Below, piece after piece: positions 12,316-25,505 of a DNA stretch of 64,000 bases; within the stretch, counting starts at the first letter, position 1, and every line of letters begins with the position of its first letter. The notes beneath the pieces are model-generated. The model saw only the letters and a program-made list of their open reading frames with translations, was not told where the DNA came from and made no database searches. A program made the translations under genes and the position numbers. Source of the DNA: Collybia mongolica (Eukaryota; Basidiomycota; Agaricomycetes; Agaricales; Clitocybaceae). The stretch spans positions 4,836,001 to 4,900,000 of the forward strand of contig JAAXNY010000004.1 of NCBI GenBank assembly GCA_013420905.1, written 5' to 3'.

Positions 12316-13403
12316 ATGGATGAATCATCCCGTTATCATGCTCCCCACAGTGACCAGCTACAGACGTTCATCGATCAGCCATCTTCCCCTCGCCTCTCAA
12401 CTAAAAGCTGCAGCTGCAGTAATTGCCTGCGGAACACCGCGAATATTCAATTAAGAATGGAACGGTTTGCCACTCGTCGGTTGGCAAGGGGATCGTCAAC
12501 AGGCTCATTTGACGATAAAAGCTATCTGAATATACCCCATGTCCAACGTATGTACTAGCCTGGAGAAAGGTTTCCCACAGCTCATCTCTGCTCATAGAGG
12601 CTCTGGCCCGTCGAAGAAAGCGATTGTGCCACCCAAAACAGCACCATCTAATATGCGCATTTTTGGTTAAGCCTTTAGTGGCTGTGATTACCGTAGGTGT
12701 CCTACTATACCTTTTTTATTCCAACCTCGCGATGGGCTTCAATAACATTATGCCGACTGGGATTCTATCTGGAATATGGCTTCCGAAGACGGGTGCGAAC
12801 ACCTGGTACAAATCAGGGGACAATTTAGCATGTTGTGGAGCGTTGATCATCCCTTCTTGGACAACATCCTCCGCGGATCTGAAGGCCGGTCCTCCTTACA
12901 CACTACTCGACAATGAAGGGGACGTACCAGAATCAACCTGGTGTTTCGAAGGTACAATAGGGCACGTTGGGATCGTTCTGAGATCTCCTGGGGTACTTTC
13001 ACACATATCCGTAAAGGTCGTTACCCATTTGCATGGGCTTCGCCGACTTGGAGCATTCTGGGGACTCATAACATCAGCTCCTAAAGAAGTGATATGCTGG
13101 GGCTTAGTAGATGGGAGCAGCACTAAAAAGAAAATAGGCGGATTACCGGGCATTAGCCAACCGATCGCAATACCACTGGCTGGGGCTGGTTCCTATCGTT
13201 TCATACCCATCGCTCAATTTGAGTATGATGGTCGTGAAACGGCTCCTAGCGTGCAAACTGTTGGCGTCAATCCTATCCTCTCTGAAGCTCAGATAGAGTT
13301 CGGATTGATCATGGTTGAATTCAGGAGTAACTGGGGAGCTCACGAAACATGTTTAAATCGTGTTTTTGTGCACAGGAAGGAAAACGTTGGCAAGCAGTTA
13401 TAA
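12316..13403 (+). CDS. SUN-domain-like membrane protein
   Basis: Two exons: 12316-12547 and 12598-13403, joined in phase 1. The N-terminal part of about 110 residues is polar, with a CSCSNC cluster and a basic ALARRRKR stretch. One membrane segment follows (AVITVGVLLYLFYSNLAMGF). The C-terminal 190 residues have the order of landmarks of a SUN domain: STWCFEG then GHVGIVL, then PKEVICWGLVDG, a QFEYD turn, and a closing VEFRSNWG with CLNRVFVH. SUN proteins sit in the inner nuclear membrane and pair with KASH proteins in LINC complexes. The stretch between membrane and SUN domain is very short (about 70 residues) with no obvious coiled coil, which departs from Sad1-like proteins. Start chosen as the first ATG after the TATA-like site; another ATG six bases upstream is in the same frame. 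Confidence 0.66.
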
Positions 13404-14122
13404 TTATTGAACGTCGGTGACGTGTCAATGTCATGGGTAGTGTCAAAGAGTGAGAGTTGAGAAATTATTGGGTTAAACAGTAGTCGGAGTGCTAGGGGTG
13501 GGAGTCATTTATATGAATAATTTAAATCATGCTCGGACAAACCACCCCAAGGTTTGGAGAATTGCATGACCCGGTTGGGCGATGTGAATATAGAAAGAAA
13601 TCTGGAACTGCTATTTTATGCAAACGGCTGTAAAGTAACGATAAGTCCTCCTCTTCCAATGGTCCGTAACGACTATAGTAAGCCTTCCACATAATTATCA
13701 CGTGAGAGGTATGTTTGGAAAACCTAGAAGTTATACTTGTGGGATCCTAACTCTTCTCGTTTTCATCCCCTAATACCAACTATATTAATATCCTTTCGTC
13801 ACAGTCCGTTGCCACGCGCTCACCAGTGCCAAGTCATTGTCCTTGTTCCGATTCTTAGGGGACTTGACAATGGCCACAGCGTCTTTATTGCCCACGACAC
13901 CTATTTTTTCGGACTCGTTTGTTAACCTTCAACTCTGTCAACATCACAAAGGATTATCCAATCCGCACAAAGGGAAGATCTAGGGAAAGGCGTCCATTGT
14001 CTCAACTTTTTTTACATCCTTTGGATCCACGAACTAAGGACTTGAGAGAGTATTAAAAGCCGATGCCAAATGCATCGACTGAACTCTTCAATAACCCCCG
14101 TAATATTCCCAAATAATCGACC
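13404..14122. other. Intergenic region
   Basis: No gene recognised. Probably the terminator side of the SUN-like gene and the promoter of the next one. Confidence 0.5.
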
Positions 14123-17100
14123 ATGACACCATCCTCAAACTCGATTACAAACACACAAAATGTCGAGTCCGAATCGAATGAACACATGCCGCCTGAAAAA
14201 TATCAGCGCAGGACACATGAGGTAGGCATCGATTATTCCACACCATCCATTGCTTATGACTTCAACTTATCATGTAGGATGACGTTTCGATCGCTCGCTC
14301 TCATTCGCGCAGACACTTGGTTTCGGCTGCGACCCCGCTGGTAAATCTTCTTGATTAGATTGTCTCCTGCCTTGTAATATATTACTCTATCAGGGACTCA
14401 ACAGGAAGGGGACCCAGGGTGGTATGGGGTATAGGGAACGACCACTGCCGCCTCTACCGCAGCCAACAGCCTGCGCCTCTACTGCATCTGCATCGTTACC
14501 CGCACGACAGGAGATGGTCGAAGATTCAAATGAGATGGACGTCCAACCGCCAGGGGAGGAGGGGCAGACACCGCCATCTCTACCGCAGCCAGCGGCCCGT
14601 GCATCTACCCCATCCTTACCAACACCACAGGAGATGTCTGAAGATTCAAATGGGATGGACATTGAGGTGCTGGGGGTTGAGCGGCAGACGCTTCCGCCTC
14701 CATCGCGGCTCACAACCCATGCACATATCCGATTCTCAACAGCACAACAGGAGATGGTTGAGGAGTCAATTGAGATGGATGTCCAAGCCCCAGGGGCAGA
14801 GGGGCAGAAACTTCCAGAAATGCTACCTTCCTCAGGCCCACCTCAAAACCTACAACCGCAGACATACGGGGGCCATTTGCCATTAGTCCATGCAGTGCCT
14901 ACAAAGAGTGCCAAACAAGTCCAGAACCAATTGCCAGATGGCTCCTACCGACTCTCTGCGCCCTCAGAAACGGGGGGATCTTCCATTGATGGGCCATACT
15001 ACTCGCCTCAACTCCAACCCCAACACGGCTCCCTAGGAACCCCAATGAAACAGCAATCTCACGACATTGCCAACACCTGCTCGTCCTTTGTGCAATTGCC
15101 CAACAATATATTTGTCCCGTCAAATGATACAAATAGGCATAATGAAGGCCGCTATCCAGTGCGGAAGCTGCCTCGGGGCCAGGGTGTGTCTTCCCGAAAT
15201 TCTCTTGCGGTTAGTCATGATTGCCACATTTGCTGAAATTCAAACATTGATGAAGCTCCTTAGAGTATTGACTCGGGTCACACCCAATTAACTCAGACTA
15301 CCCCGCGCTTCTCACATGCGGAACCCACACTGGTGAGTGTCTCAGCATTCATTGGTGAATTTATTTGAGACAAATCAATGGCTAGAATTCGAGTAACCGA
15401 TCTAGGGCAGACCTCCCAATTCCCCCATCTGCCCAAAATAATAACTCTTACCAACACCAAGGGGTAAATTTTGTCGACGCCACAGCTCCTTGGCAATTGG
15501 CACAGGCATATCTGGTACAATCTCAGGATCGGACACCCAGTTCGGAGACAGTGAAAAAAAGAAAGGTCCCCAATTTACCGACGAATCAGCAAGGCCACGC
15601 CCAACAGTATTCCATGAATAATCAATTTCCTCAGTCATGGGCGGGTTCACAAGTGAATATTGAGGGGCCTTCCAGATCGACAAGCTCACAACAACAAATG
15701 TACTCTAACTCTTTACCAAATGACCCATTCTCCTCACAAATCTCTCAGTCGCGGAACGATCCAACCCAGCCGCCTGAACTGAGCGCCTGGTTCATTGAAC
15801 AGCAGAGACAAATGTATCTGAACATGAGGTCTGGTCAGGACACCTCTGCCTTCACTTCTCGACAGCCCACTCATAGCTACCCTGTGCAAGGATTGGTATC
15901 AGCGAGTCGGCATGACACACAAATTATAAAGGAAGGTTATCCGATATCTTCAAGAGGTACCATGCCCCCGTTGAACCCTGGACCATCATATACACCGCGG
16001 CGCCAGCCACATGACTCATCACAGAACAATCGACACAGCCAAACACAGAAGAACCAACCAAGCGTTCAACCTCGTCCATCACAACCTGTTAGATCTTTTT
16101 TTTATCGAGTGTTGCGCTTTACTGACGGCTCGTGAATTATTTGCAAGCAGAATCATGATATGTATTTGGCTCCTGCAGAAAATGGCGACGAGAGCGGCCC
16201 CAGCCACACAAAGAATACACGCAAGGTGATATCCAAGCGCTCATAATCTTAAGTAGAATCTGATCATACACACTTTAGGACAAAGGGAAAAACAAAGCTA
16301 ATGATAGACATCGGAATCATTACCAGGGGCCAGACGAACAACCAACTCCCCCACCTTTTACCATGGACACAGGTGACTTCATGGATCATTGGACGGGCAT
16401 GTTCAATAACGTGTTTGCTACCATGCAACAGAGTATGACAGCTCAACAAGCAGCACTTCAACTATACGAAGCTCGGATGGACGCTAAACTTGATACTCTT
16501 GTGGACAATCTTTCAAGAACCAAGAAGCCAAGAAAGGGCGCTTTTCAGGGGAGGAAAAATCAAGACGAAGGGACTGATGCCGACGACGAATCAAACAATG
16601 AAGATACTCCTCATGAACGTGATCACGAAGTAGTTCGACTCCAGGTATGTATCAAATCTGGGAGATGTGCGGAGATGTACGAATCATTGAAAATGACCGC
16701 CAGGATTATGTTCGCGCCCACCTCAAGGCATTGTTGAACCTCCAGGCGCTTAATAAGAGTCATTTATCCGAACTACTCCCACCCTTGACGGAGCAAGAAA
16801 ATGCCTGGTTCGATAATGGTCATGAGAATGCACCTGACCCCCCCACCATCGCTTCTGGACATTTTCGGATCGATTTCAGTCGCGGTATGCGGAAATGCAA
16901 CTACAATGCAGTAGCGAAACGCGAATTCATCCAACACTTTTTGGATGCGGTGTGCCACGGAAGTTATACTGAAAAAGGTACTATACCAACACGGCTTAGA
17001 ACCGAAAAAGCAGTCGGAAAGTGCTTAGAGACAACTGTCAAGTACATTCGAGGCATTTTTAAGCATCATGGTATAACGTATAACCCACAGCGCAATGCTC

Positions 17101-17629
17101 AAGGCATGCGTCGTGATACAGTAAGTTGCTCTGTCATCCTTCGCTCATATTTACACAAGAACCTTTATATCAGCTCGCCTTGAGTCGTAGGAGAGCATGC
17201 TCACATCGTAGAGGAGATTTGATCAGACACATTATGCCTGGGGGAATTTTCCAGCCGCCCGGAAGAGTAAAGCCGATGAAACGAGAGTTGATGAGCGGAG
17301 ACGAAACGGACAGCCCAGGACCCCCAAAGGTTTACAGAATCTTACGTCCTGAATGGCAAAGCGATGCATTAGCGGCATTTTTCTGGCGTCTTGACGAAAT
17401 CGATCGAGAACACTGGAGAGAACCAGTTGCGACGAGGGCTACATCTGGGAATGTCCCGCGTCTACGTGTCCATTCCACCAAACCTCGTGTGCCAACCAAA
17501 GCACCTCATGGGCTGTGGCGCAATTGCTACCATCCCGCCTTCCTTGCTAAATTACGACCTTGGCAGATTCGAGACCTTGAAATCATTGATGAGGATTATG
17601 ATTTCTCAGTCAACCCGGCTGACCAATAA
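14123..17629 (+). CDS. Large Pro/Gln-rich protein, multi-exon, unknown function
   Basis: Several long open exons on one strand with introns between. An N-terminal exon starts at ATG 14123. A Pro-rich exon (about 14424-15230) has three 40-residue repeats. A Gln/Ser-rich exon (15497-16130) follows, then a helical exon (16363-16645) with a MTAQQAALQLYEARMDAKLD heptad pattern and acidic tail. A 16650-17115 exon encodes a globular, Cys/His-poor region with SHFRID-like and KYIRGIFKHH stretches. The last exon ends in LRPWQIRDLEIIDEDYDF, stop 17627-17629. The conserved-looking C-terminal part, which has an EWQSDALAAFFWRLD segment, resembles an abundant uncharacterised agaricomycete family; that is recollection rather than something I can verify. 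It may be a nuclear protein. Exon borders are approximate and two genes are not excluded. Confidence 0.5.
14445..14811 (+). repeat. Three in-frame 120-base repeats inside a coding exon
   Basis: Units begin near 14447, 14571 and 14691. Each encodes about 40 residues ending in a QEM-(V/S)-E-(D/E)-S motif, then MD, then a Pro/Gly stretch. The units have diverged mainly at third positions, which suggests selection on the protein. Confidence 0.75.
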
Positions 17630-17733
17630 AACAAGCGTTTCCCGTGGAACAAATTGATTGGTCACTAGTCACTAGGCCTCACTGATGCATCAGTGAATCC
17701 AAAATTTTCTGGCAACCCAATACAACTTGATTG

Positions 17734-18112
17734 CATATACATTCTGATTTGACGACTCTTTGGATGCTGTTGGACGCTGATGCTGACTAATCAGTGTTGT
17801 GCAAAGAAAGTTCCCGACAATGTGAACTAGGGGGTTGATCTGTATGTTTTAAGAGGGTATGTCAATAAGAAGAGCCTGCCTATCAATATAAAATAGGCTC
17901 CCATGTATTTCATATACATTCTAATTCGACAACTCTTTCGGACGCCATGGCCCGTTGGACGCTGATACTGACTAATCAGCATCATGCAAAGAAAGGTCTC
18001 AACAATGTGAACTAGGGGATTGATCTGTATGTTCTAAGAGGGGGCATCAACAAGAAGAGCCTGCCTATCAATTCTAAATAGGCCCCCATGTATTTCATAT
18101 ACATTCTGATTT
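17734..18112. repeat. Tandem repeat, 177-185 base unit, two copies plus a partial third
   Basis: The string CATATACATTCT marks unit starts at 17734, 17911 and 18096. Shared landmarks within each unit include TTGGACGCTGAT, CTGACTAATCAG, AATGTGAACTAGGG and AAGAGCCTGCCTATCAAT. Copies differ by point changes and a few small indels. There is no reading frame. Confidence 0.85.
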
Positions 18113-20536
18113 GACAGCCTTAACCTAACTAATTAAATGGCATAAGCCCCATCAGACAGCAGTAAATATTTCTGAATAGATTTTACCTCCCTTATATTCC
18201 AATGTGAATTATAGAATTATTCCAGTTAAGTGGGCACCACATTTTGATATTGTATATTGATGTTCCTTTCATAGTTTGTTATAATCCAAATCACTATTAT
18301 AATGTTTGCACTAATAAAACTAATTGGTGCAATAGCTGTGAGGCAACCGTAAATATGTTGATTTACTACTCCTCTCCAAGCCCCACAGTCCTCATCCATT
18401 CTGCTGTAGATAGTAAGGTGGGCTCTTCCCCCCAGACATTCACGAGGGAGGAGAGGGGTGATGTTAGTTAGGAGAGGTGGGGAGGGTGTTTGAACTTACA
18501 TTGACTGTCATTGGCAGAAGAGATGTTAATTGGCATTGGCAGTTACCGGTTTGGGGTGTTTATTCCTATCAGACTGTAACTGTTCAAGTTGGGCCTGAAA
18601 TAATAGTTGTTAGAAATCACAAACGAGGGAGTCAAGGAATATGTACCATAGATATGTTGGCAATAGCCATATGTGCTGTCAAATGGCTTCCGAGCAATTC
18701 TAGAGTCACCAAGTCACAAGTTTTCACCAGCCAATGCCCTTGGACATTCACGAGTGTCCTATTGGTGGGGTAAACAGTGGCAGTCTGGTCCGGATAAGAC
18801 CAAACTTCCACTTGTCTTCCGCACCACCATCTGTATCTGTCACGTACTCACAGGCAATCTAAACAGGCACACATTGTGCAATGCTGGGAACATCTTCAAA
18901 TTGCAAATGGCTTCCTGGTCTAACGGTACCAGTGTCCAAGGTATAATTTGACATGAAAATCACTACTAACAATCCAGATTCATGAGGAACACATCAACCT
19001 ATCCAGGTAAGTCAAATGTTCGACATCCACTGAAATATATATATCAGGTTTCTCTGCAAATGCCACCTTCTCAACGGCACGTATAGCGTCTGTCTAGCAA
19101 GGTCCCTACTATAGGGGAGAGGGAGTAGCCATTGAGAGGAGAAGCGGCTTAATTTCGTCCACTGGGGAAGAAGTAAGTGCCAAAGGTGATACAGGCACTT
19201 CAAGGATAGGAGATGACGGGGCATCTGACATGGGTGATAAGGAAAAAAGATGGCACAGATGACACGCAGGGTTGCATTCTATCCATCACTGAGCGTTGAG
19301 GGGCCAACATCTTATCAAAGACTTGAATACGCACGATTTGACTCTGAGCTGAAGCCCAGTAGATACGAAGACACCTCTATTTCTGATCTCACTATCAATT
19401 TGACGTTTCATACAATATTGCAAATAACAAACCTTCTTCTTCATCCTGGTTGAGCCTGTTATCTCGCGACAGGATATCCTTGGCACCTACTGTGACTTCC
19501 GATCGTTGCATATTACTTGCTGAGGAATTATGACAACCCTGACCCTCCCCCGACGAATTGCGTGAGGGTTCAATCACAGGTATGGGGTTTTTGATCTCGA
19601 AGCCACCACGAGTGCACGGGTAAGTGACTGATCATGTTATTTGACACTACCATTCAAAGAACGTATAAGTACCAAGTGCACAGACCTTTGTGCTTCTGTT
19701 TATGCATGCTATCAACATGGGTGACTTCTTCATGCGGGTTAGACGCCTTCGTTTTTCCATCCGTTTTGCTCTGAACGATGGGTCGCTAGGAATTGTAATA
19801 AGTAATGGCAATATTTCCCTTGTAAGGCGACCACGAACGCTATTGTGGGGAGAGTACTCCATTGTGAGCATGCATAGTACCGGTATTTTGAAGGGTTTTT
19901 TCGGAGGGGAGCAGTAGGGTTACTAATAACTGCGAACAAAAGTTCCCCATCGTCAATTTATCTTAAAAAAAGCCCAACGTGTGCGATACGGTCACCGTTA
20001 TTCGAGAGGAGTTGAACAAAGAGACTTAGAATGGAGTGTTCTCATGATAAAGCGGAAGCCGGTATATATACTACACCTTTGTCACATATGCGACCCCTCC
20101 AGGCCTCCAGGGAGGGACAGAGATCCTGAGGCGCTTGAGGAGAAGCGAGTGATCGTGACAGATCACGTCAAGGCCGGTAGGCTCGAGAGTATCCCCATTT
20201 GCTTGGATTGTGACGCATGTTGCTCTGCTCTTGGTCTCACAGCTGCCTCAAGTTCGGTCACGCGGTCGAGGACTGTCAAGCAGCCATTGTCAATAACTTC
20301 AAATTCAAAGTGGACGACAACTTGGCACTCTACACAAACATTTTCTTCCTTTGTCGCTCCGGATCTGTAGCTGACTTTGGGATGCTAAGGTACCAATAAT
20401 ATACCTCCATGGGGCTGAAAAAATGGGTGCAGTATATTCTGATGTTTTTTATAGAGATTCATTGTCCCTTTCCTTTGGCACTGAGGTTAGGTTGCATATA
20501 TACCAGAATTTCCGTTGCTCAGCCCAAGAAATCATC
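18113..20536. other. Long stretch without a supported gene
   Basis: Short frames only, AT-rich to about 18400 then mixed. Fragments such as 19981-20370 (plus) have no family signature. This may be decayed repeat sequence or contain non-coding RNA I cannot recognise. Confidence 0.45.
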
Positions 20537-21934
20537 ATGCGCGCCTCTCACCAGATTTTCCACACCATCGAATTACTTCAAATAATCATCGAGTCTCTTG
20601 CATCCCATCGGAGTTCCCTTGCTGTCCTCTCTCGGGTAGCTAGATTGATATCCAGCCTTGCGCTTGATGTTCTTTGGAGAAGAGTTCCTACAACGTTCTA
20701 TCTTTTGAAGCTCTTACCTTCGTTCGGTATGGTCAATGGGAAATACGTATGTTTATCTATATTCGTCGGCTTTGAAATACAATGACCCAAGAGGACGCTA
20801 CAGAGACTCATGCGGGACGTGTTGCCGGAGGAGTGGGCAGCCTTCGATCAATATTCAACCCGAATCGAAGAGTTCAAAAGCCTCTTCTCTTCCAGAGGTG
20901 TCACTGGAGCAGATGACATAGAATATGACACCTTTGATAAGCTTCAAAGGCTGCGGCCCGGACGCGAACTATTCGCTAGCCTGCGATTCCTGAAAACTCC
21001 TGCGGGACTGAACAGGAGAAGCCGATCACCTACTGTAAATTTGGGTGGATTACTGATGCCTTTCGCGTCGTCACGCCTTCTGATGGTCCATCTCTCCCTG
21101 ACGAAAGAGCCCATGCACGATGTATGCTCTCGGCTTAGCACTCAGGCTCCGCGACTTCAAGAACTCCGTTTGATGGGTTCTTTACTGAACAACACTCTCG
21201 ACGTTGTCCTTCGATTTGAACACCTTCGGTATCTTGACATCAATTACAGATGTCCTTATGTTCTGATCTCGCGCACCGCGTACATCACGTTTCTGAATGG
21301 CCTATCAAAATTGAGCCACTTGGACTCCCTCCTTCTATTCCCTCCTATTGGTCTGCAATCAAATCGGCTATATACTTTTGGATTTCAAAGCCTCACGCAA
21401 CTAGCCATCACTGGAAGTACCCGGTCATTCACAACTATCTGCAGCATGACTCCTCACATCCAACACATTATCCTCTCTGCCGTACATGACGAGCCACTTG
21501 TAAATTGGCTATGTTTCTTTAACACCCTGCGGCGCCACTGCAGTTCGATTCACCATCTTGTAGTCCATGCTAGGTTTCAAAAAGATGTCGGGCCTCTCCA
21601 CATTATTAATTTCCTCGAGCCCCTCCGCAGCATGGAGTTAACTGCTCTTTGCATCACATCCGTGCTGCCACTAGAATTACGCCTCTCAGACAAGGATGTG
21701 CGCAACCTAGGTGCATGGTGGCCCGAGCTTATATACCTCGATCTATTTGCCACAGGCGATTACCTTGTGCCCGATGTCCCCACATTCCAATCGGTGGTGG
21801 CTTTGGTAAAATTATGCCATCATCTGAAGCATCTCCGTATCAATATTTGCAACAAATGTGTCAACATGCCTAGTTTACCGTTGAGCAAGTCTCCTCCAAA
21901 TGTGGAGACTGCGCCGTTTGGGCTATCTCTTTAA
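20537..21934 (+). CDS. F-box/LRR-like protein
   Basis: Two exons, 20537-20746 and 20804-21934, joined in phase 0 across a 57-base intron. The N-terminus (HQIFHTIELLQIIIESL, then a Leu-rich block, then ALDVLWRRVP) is the degenerate F-box typical of agaricomycetes, where the Trp of a LW(R) motif closes the domain. The remaining 370 residues are made of Leu-rich strands such as LQELRLMGSLL, LRYLDINYRC and LIYLDLFATG that fit an LRR-like solenoid. The inferred role is substrate recognition for an SCF-type ubiquitin ligase. Length of about 446 residues is normal for the family. Start is the ATG at 20537, with acceptable spacing to the F-box. There are no internal stops, so it is probably functional. 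Confidence 0.72.
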
Positions 21935-22679
21935 TCTCGAACTTGATTTCCGGAGTGGATACGCCTGCATAAACTGTAGCTATAGCCTCCTATGTACTAG
22001 GCGATCGGAACCTGTTGTGTTATTATCACAATTATCCCGGAACCCTGAATTTACGCCATATCAAATTGCCTCATTGTATCTCATTTCATCAATCTTAGTT
22101 CTGGTGACGATTGTCCCAGGCGATTTCTGAGCCTCAACCAAAGCTTGATGATGCCGTTCGAAGAAAGCTACGAAAAGCTGAAATTATGGACTTCAGCGAG
22201 TGCCATCAGCAAGTCTTTAAACATACAGGCCAGCATCTCCCCAGTAACGCCCAACCAGGAGTACACATGTCGGGAGTAATATCGGACTCCAGCGTGGTCT
22301 GGGCCGACGGTGCGCGAAGTTATGCATGAATAGTGCACATTAGAGATACGTACAATACTGGTAACTACTAACATTTCTAAGCCGAACGTGGTTGCATACT
22401 ATTGATCACGAGCAAGGGGACCAAGATAATCTCCCTAGCTTACTATGGCGTCGACCCTCGGGATGACCAGTGCAGATTGATCAAATCGTATGTGAGAAGT
22501 TTTTTTCGAATATACGAAAATGCGAGGGATAAAGTTAACAAAGTAGGACACGATACGGCTAGGGCCTCATGTCACATATTATTTCCTCCATGGCCTGCCG
22601 CACGAATAGATAATATGCAAATTTAAGTACACTAAAAAAACCGAATGTGGAGAGTATGAACAATTTATCAAAGGCTATG
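21935..22679. other. Intergenic, possible gene remnants
   Basis: Short plus-strand frames without recognisable motifs. Lies between convergent genes. Confidence 0.4.
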
Positions 22680-23826
22680 TTACGGTGCAGGTATGTACAT
22701 CTTTGGAACTAGCTCCATGGTCTGGGATCCGACCAAGCTGTTTTGTAACGCCTGACAGCCCTCGGAAAGGTGCTTGAGGACCAGTGATTGCGGCAAGGCC
22801 CCATCCAGTAGCAAAGGTGTCGTAGCGACATCCTTGAGAACATCAGTAGATTCCTGAAGTCCGATCAGAGCTCTCTGCACGCTCCCAACATATTTTCGCA
22901 TTGAGCCGGCACTGTTGCCAACTGTCAGCAGTGCAGAGGCACGAGAATTCATTTGTGCGAGGCGACTGCGGTTACCACCCAACTTCGTCCAAAGACGCCC
23001 TAATAACTCTCCTATCTCTTGAGCAACTTCGTGGCTTTCATCACCAATCAGATCTACGAGGCCTCGGATACGTTGTTCTAGTATTATCAGGGATTGGGCG
23101 GTTTCTGAGTTGTATTGAGTAAGAACATTGATGCTGGATTGGATAATGACAATGGAGCGTAGAAATGACTCTTGAACAGGTTTGCGACATTGGAAGAAGG
23201 GCGAAGTGGTCAAACAGAGAACAGATTTGACTTGTCCTCCGAATGACTCGTCAACATCGATGAGGCTAGCCGTATGTGAAGCACTACTAGTGATGCTGAT
23301 AATCACATCAGTTTAAATAGCAAAATGGGGGCACAAGTACCCACATTGCGACTGCAGAGGAAACGCGGGCAGCATAAGAAAGAAGCGCGTTGCTGCTTTG
23401 CCTTCCTGCCGCCGTGATAGCTTTGAGAGACTCCACGATCGCTACCTTATTTTGTACATTGCTATTTCGAACCAAGATGATGAGGTCGTCTACAGCATAG
23501 ATCGCATCTCCCAAATCGGTGACGATTTGTGGGGTATCGGATGTCGATTTGTGGAGGGCCAATAGACGCTGGAATTCGGCGCGTATGGCCAAAGTTAATC
23601 GGGGGGCCGTGCCCGAGGATTGGCAGGACCTATGAAACGAGGACCCAGGTAACAAGCAGAGGTCGGGAGGGGAGATCGACGAGGTATTGATAATAGAAAT
23701 ACAGAATTGGGTGTTAGATAGACCAGAGATGGAGCATATTGGGACGAGTAGGCGTGAGTGTAGGATATTGAGAAAAGATATCAAAATGATGAAGTAGAAA
23801 CAATTGAAAATCAATGAGAACCTCAT
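22680..23826 (-). CDS. Uncharacterised secreted or membrane protein, helical
   Basis: Two exons from ATG 23826: exon 1 to 23345, then exon 2 from 23295. They are separated by a 49-base intron with a GTGGGT donor that keeps the frame in phase 2. The protein begins with a strongly hydrophobic stretch (FNCFYFIILISFLNILHSRL) that could be a signal peptide or anchor. It continues with about 300 residues that are almost entirely amphipathic helix, rich in Leu, Val, Ser and Asp, for example LGDAIYAVDDLIILVRNSN and an EVAQEIGELLGRLWTKLG segment. No catalytic motif seen and family not recognised. An additional intron just after the hydrophobic start is possible because the next 60 residues look irregular. 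Confidence 0.5.
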
Positions 23827-24800
23827 CGCAAAGAATATGATGCTTGGGGAATATATTGGGAGTCCAATTAGGTCTTTCGTTTATAAAGACCTGACCGTGC
23901 GCAACGTCGGCGCCCAAGTAAGGATGACAAAGGGCACACGACATAACTGAAAGTTCTGGTTCTGCAACGTGGAAGCCAAAGGTGAACCACCCGAACAAAG
24001 ATTTGGGTCGATAACCGCACGGCACGGAGACGACTAAAAGGCACGGGTCGAGGTTCCGTCTTTGTGTCATAGATCAATGAAAGGGAACTGTATCCCTGGA
24101 CCTCCGAGCTTCCTTCAGAGAGATGGATAAAAGGCCTGAGTTAAAACTTCCGCCTTTGTTAGATCCAAGATATCGGATATTCCCCGAGCCCTTCCGAGTC
24201 TGGGGGACGAGGGACTAACACCTGGTCGATGATTATTGAAGAACGGGCCCAATGCTAGTCGGTCCGATTCAATCCTATGTCTTGCCTTTGTCGCAATCGG
24301 GAGGAAGAGATAACATGACGCATGGAGACAAACTTTGACCCAGTGACTAGTGACTTATTGATCGATGTAGGGCTCTGTGATCCAGTCCAATGGTATGAAA
24401 TTTACCGGATACCGTACACAAACAACTCAGGTACTACTAGAAGGCCGGAGTCTTATGAACAATGCAAGCTATTCTCTTGGAGGGTCTTGACCAAATACTC
24501 GACTGAAGACTCTCCATCGATGCATCCCTCATCTATTAGAAACAAAGGAGTACGCAGGGACGATTTGCGCTTATCGTTTGTATCAAAACACTGAATGGTT
24601 TCCCCAGGCCAAGCCTCATTTGGTCAGCGAAAACAAAAGGGTCGGATCACTGCACAGGGGTAATTATGCATATCGTTCACATCACCACGAACGCCTTTGT
24701 ATACGCTCATGCATGCTCCAGCACACATTCTTTCCTTATCGGCTGCTATGGGGGGGGGGAATATAAGTACGCCAACGAAATCGGATAATCCATCTCCAAA
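23827..24800. other. Divergent intergenic region
   Basis: Upstream of both flanking genes. A G-run at 24752-24759 followed by ATATAAG at 24761-24767 lies about 35 bases before the start of the 24801 gene and may be its TATA element. Nothing else supported. Confidence 0.45.
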
Positions 24801-25505
24801 ATGACTCTCATTAACCTTGACACCATTACCCTGTCCTTTGGACTCCTCGTCAACGCGATGCTCCTGCTCTGTGGTCATATTGGTGTGCTGCTATACATCG
24901 TTACATCCCACATCAAAACTGTTCTCAAACTGTTTGTCTACCAAGTCGGGGAGGCAGTCTTCAAATTGCGAGAAGCTGGGGCCTGGAAAGTCTACACTGA
25001 GTAAGGACCCATAACGACTCGAGTACCTTCATACTCCGCTAATTATATGTCTCTTCAGAATTCGGACCCAGGTTAACAGCATGAACGGCTCATTCATCAA
25101 GAAAATGTAAGGGAATGACGATAAGTATACGACAGGACTGACCATTTCATTCGAAAGTGTCTCGAACCTTGCGGCTATAAAATTATCTGAGCAATACGCC
25201 CTCTTCCGTCAACCAGATATTGCCATCATGCCACCAAGAATGCAGATTGCCGTAGCTATGGTTGATATGTTTATTCATGCGGGGATTGTCATGAGTATTG
25301 CCCACTTTGTCATCTGCCCGTGAGTTCACTGAATGGCAACGTATGAATTGGACGTATTGAATTCCTGAATTTTAGGCACCAGGATCGTCCCGCAGGACAC
25401 CGCTACCGCCATGGCAGGAATACTTTATCTGCGTGTCGAATCATCTTCATCTACTATGTCGTGGCGTGTGTGGTTTTGATAGGGTCTCGTTTCGATTTAA
25501 CTTAG
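24801..25505 (+). CDS. Small multi-pass membrane protein, four exons
   Basis: Exons 24801-25000, 25059-25106, 25158-25319 and 25376-25505 join in frame through three introns with canonical ends, giving about 179 residues. Hydrophobic segments lie at the N-terminus (LSFGLLVNAMLLLCGHIGVLLYIV region), near residue 120 (GIVMSIAHFVI) and close to the C-terminus (IIFIYYVVACVVLIG). A central charged helix separates them. A TATA-like ATATAAG sits 34 bases upstream of the ATG. The precision of the splice frame makes it a credible gene although I do not recognise the family. It is probably expressed as a membrane protein of unknown location. Confidence 0.6.
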
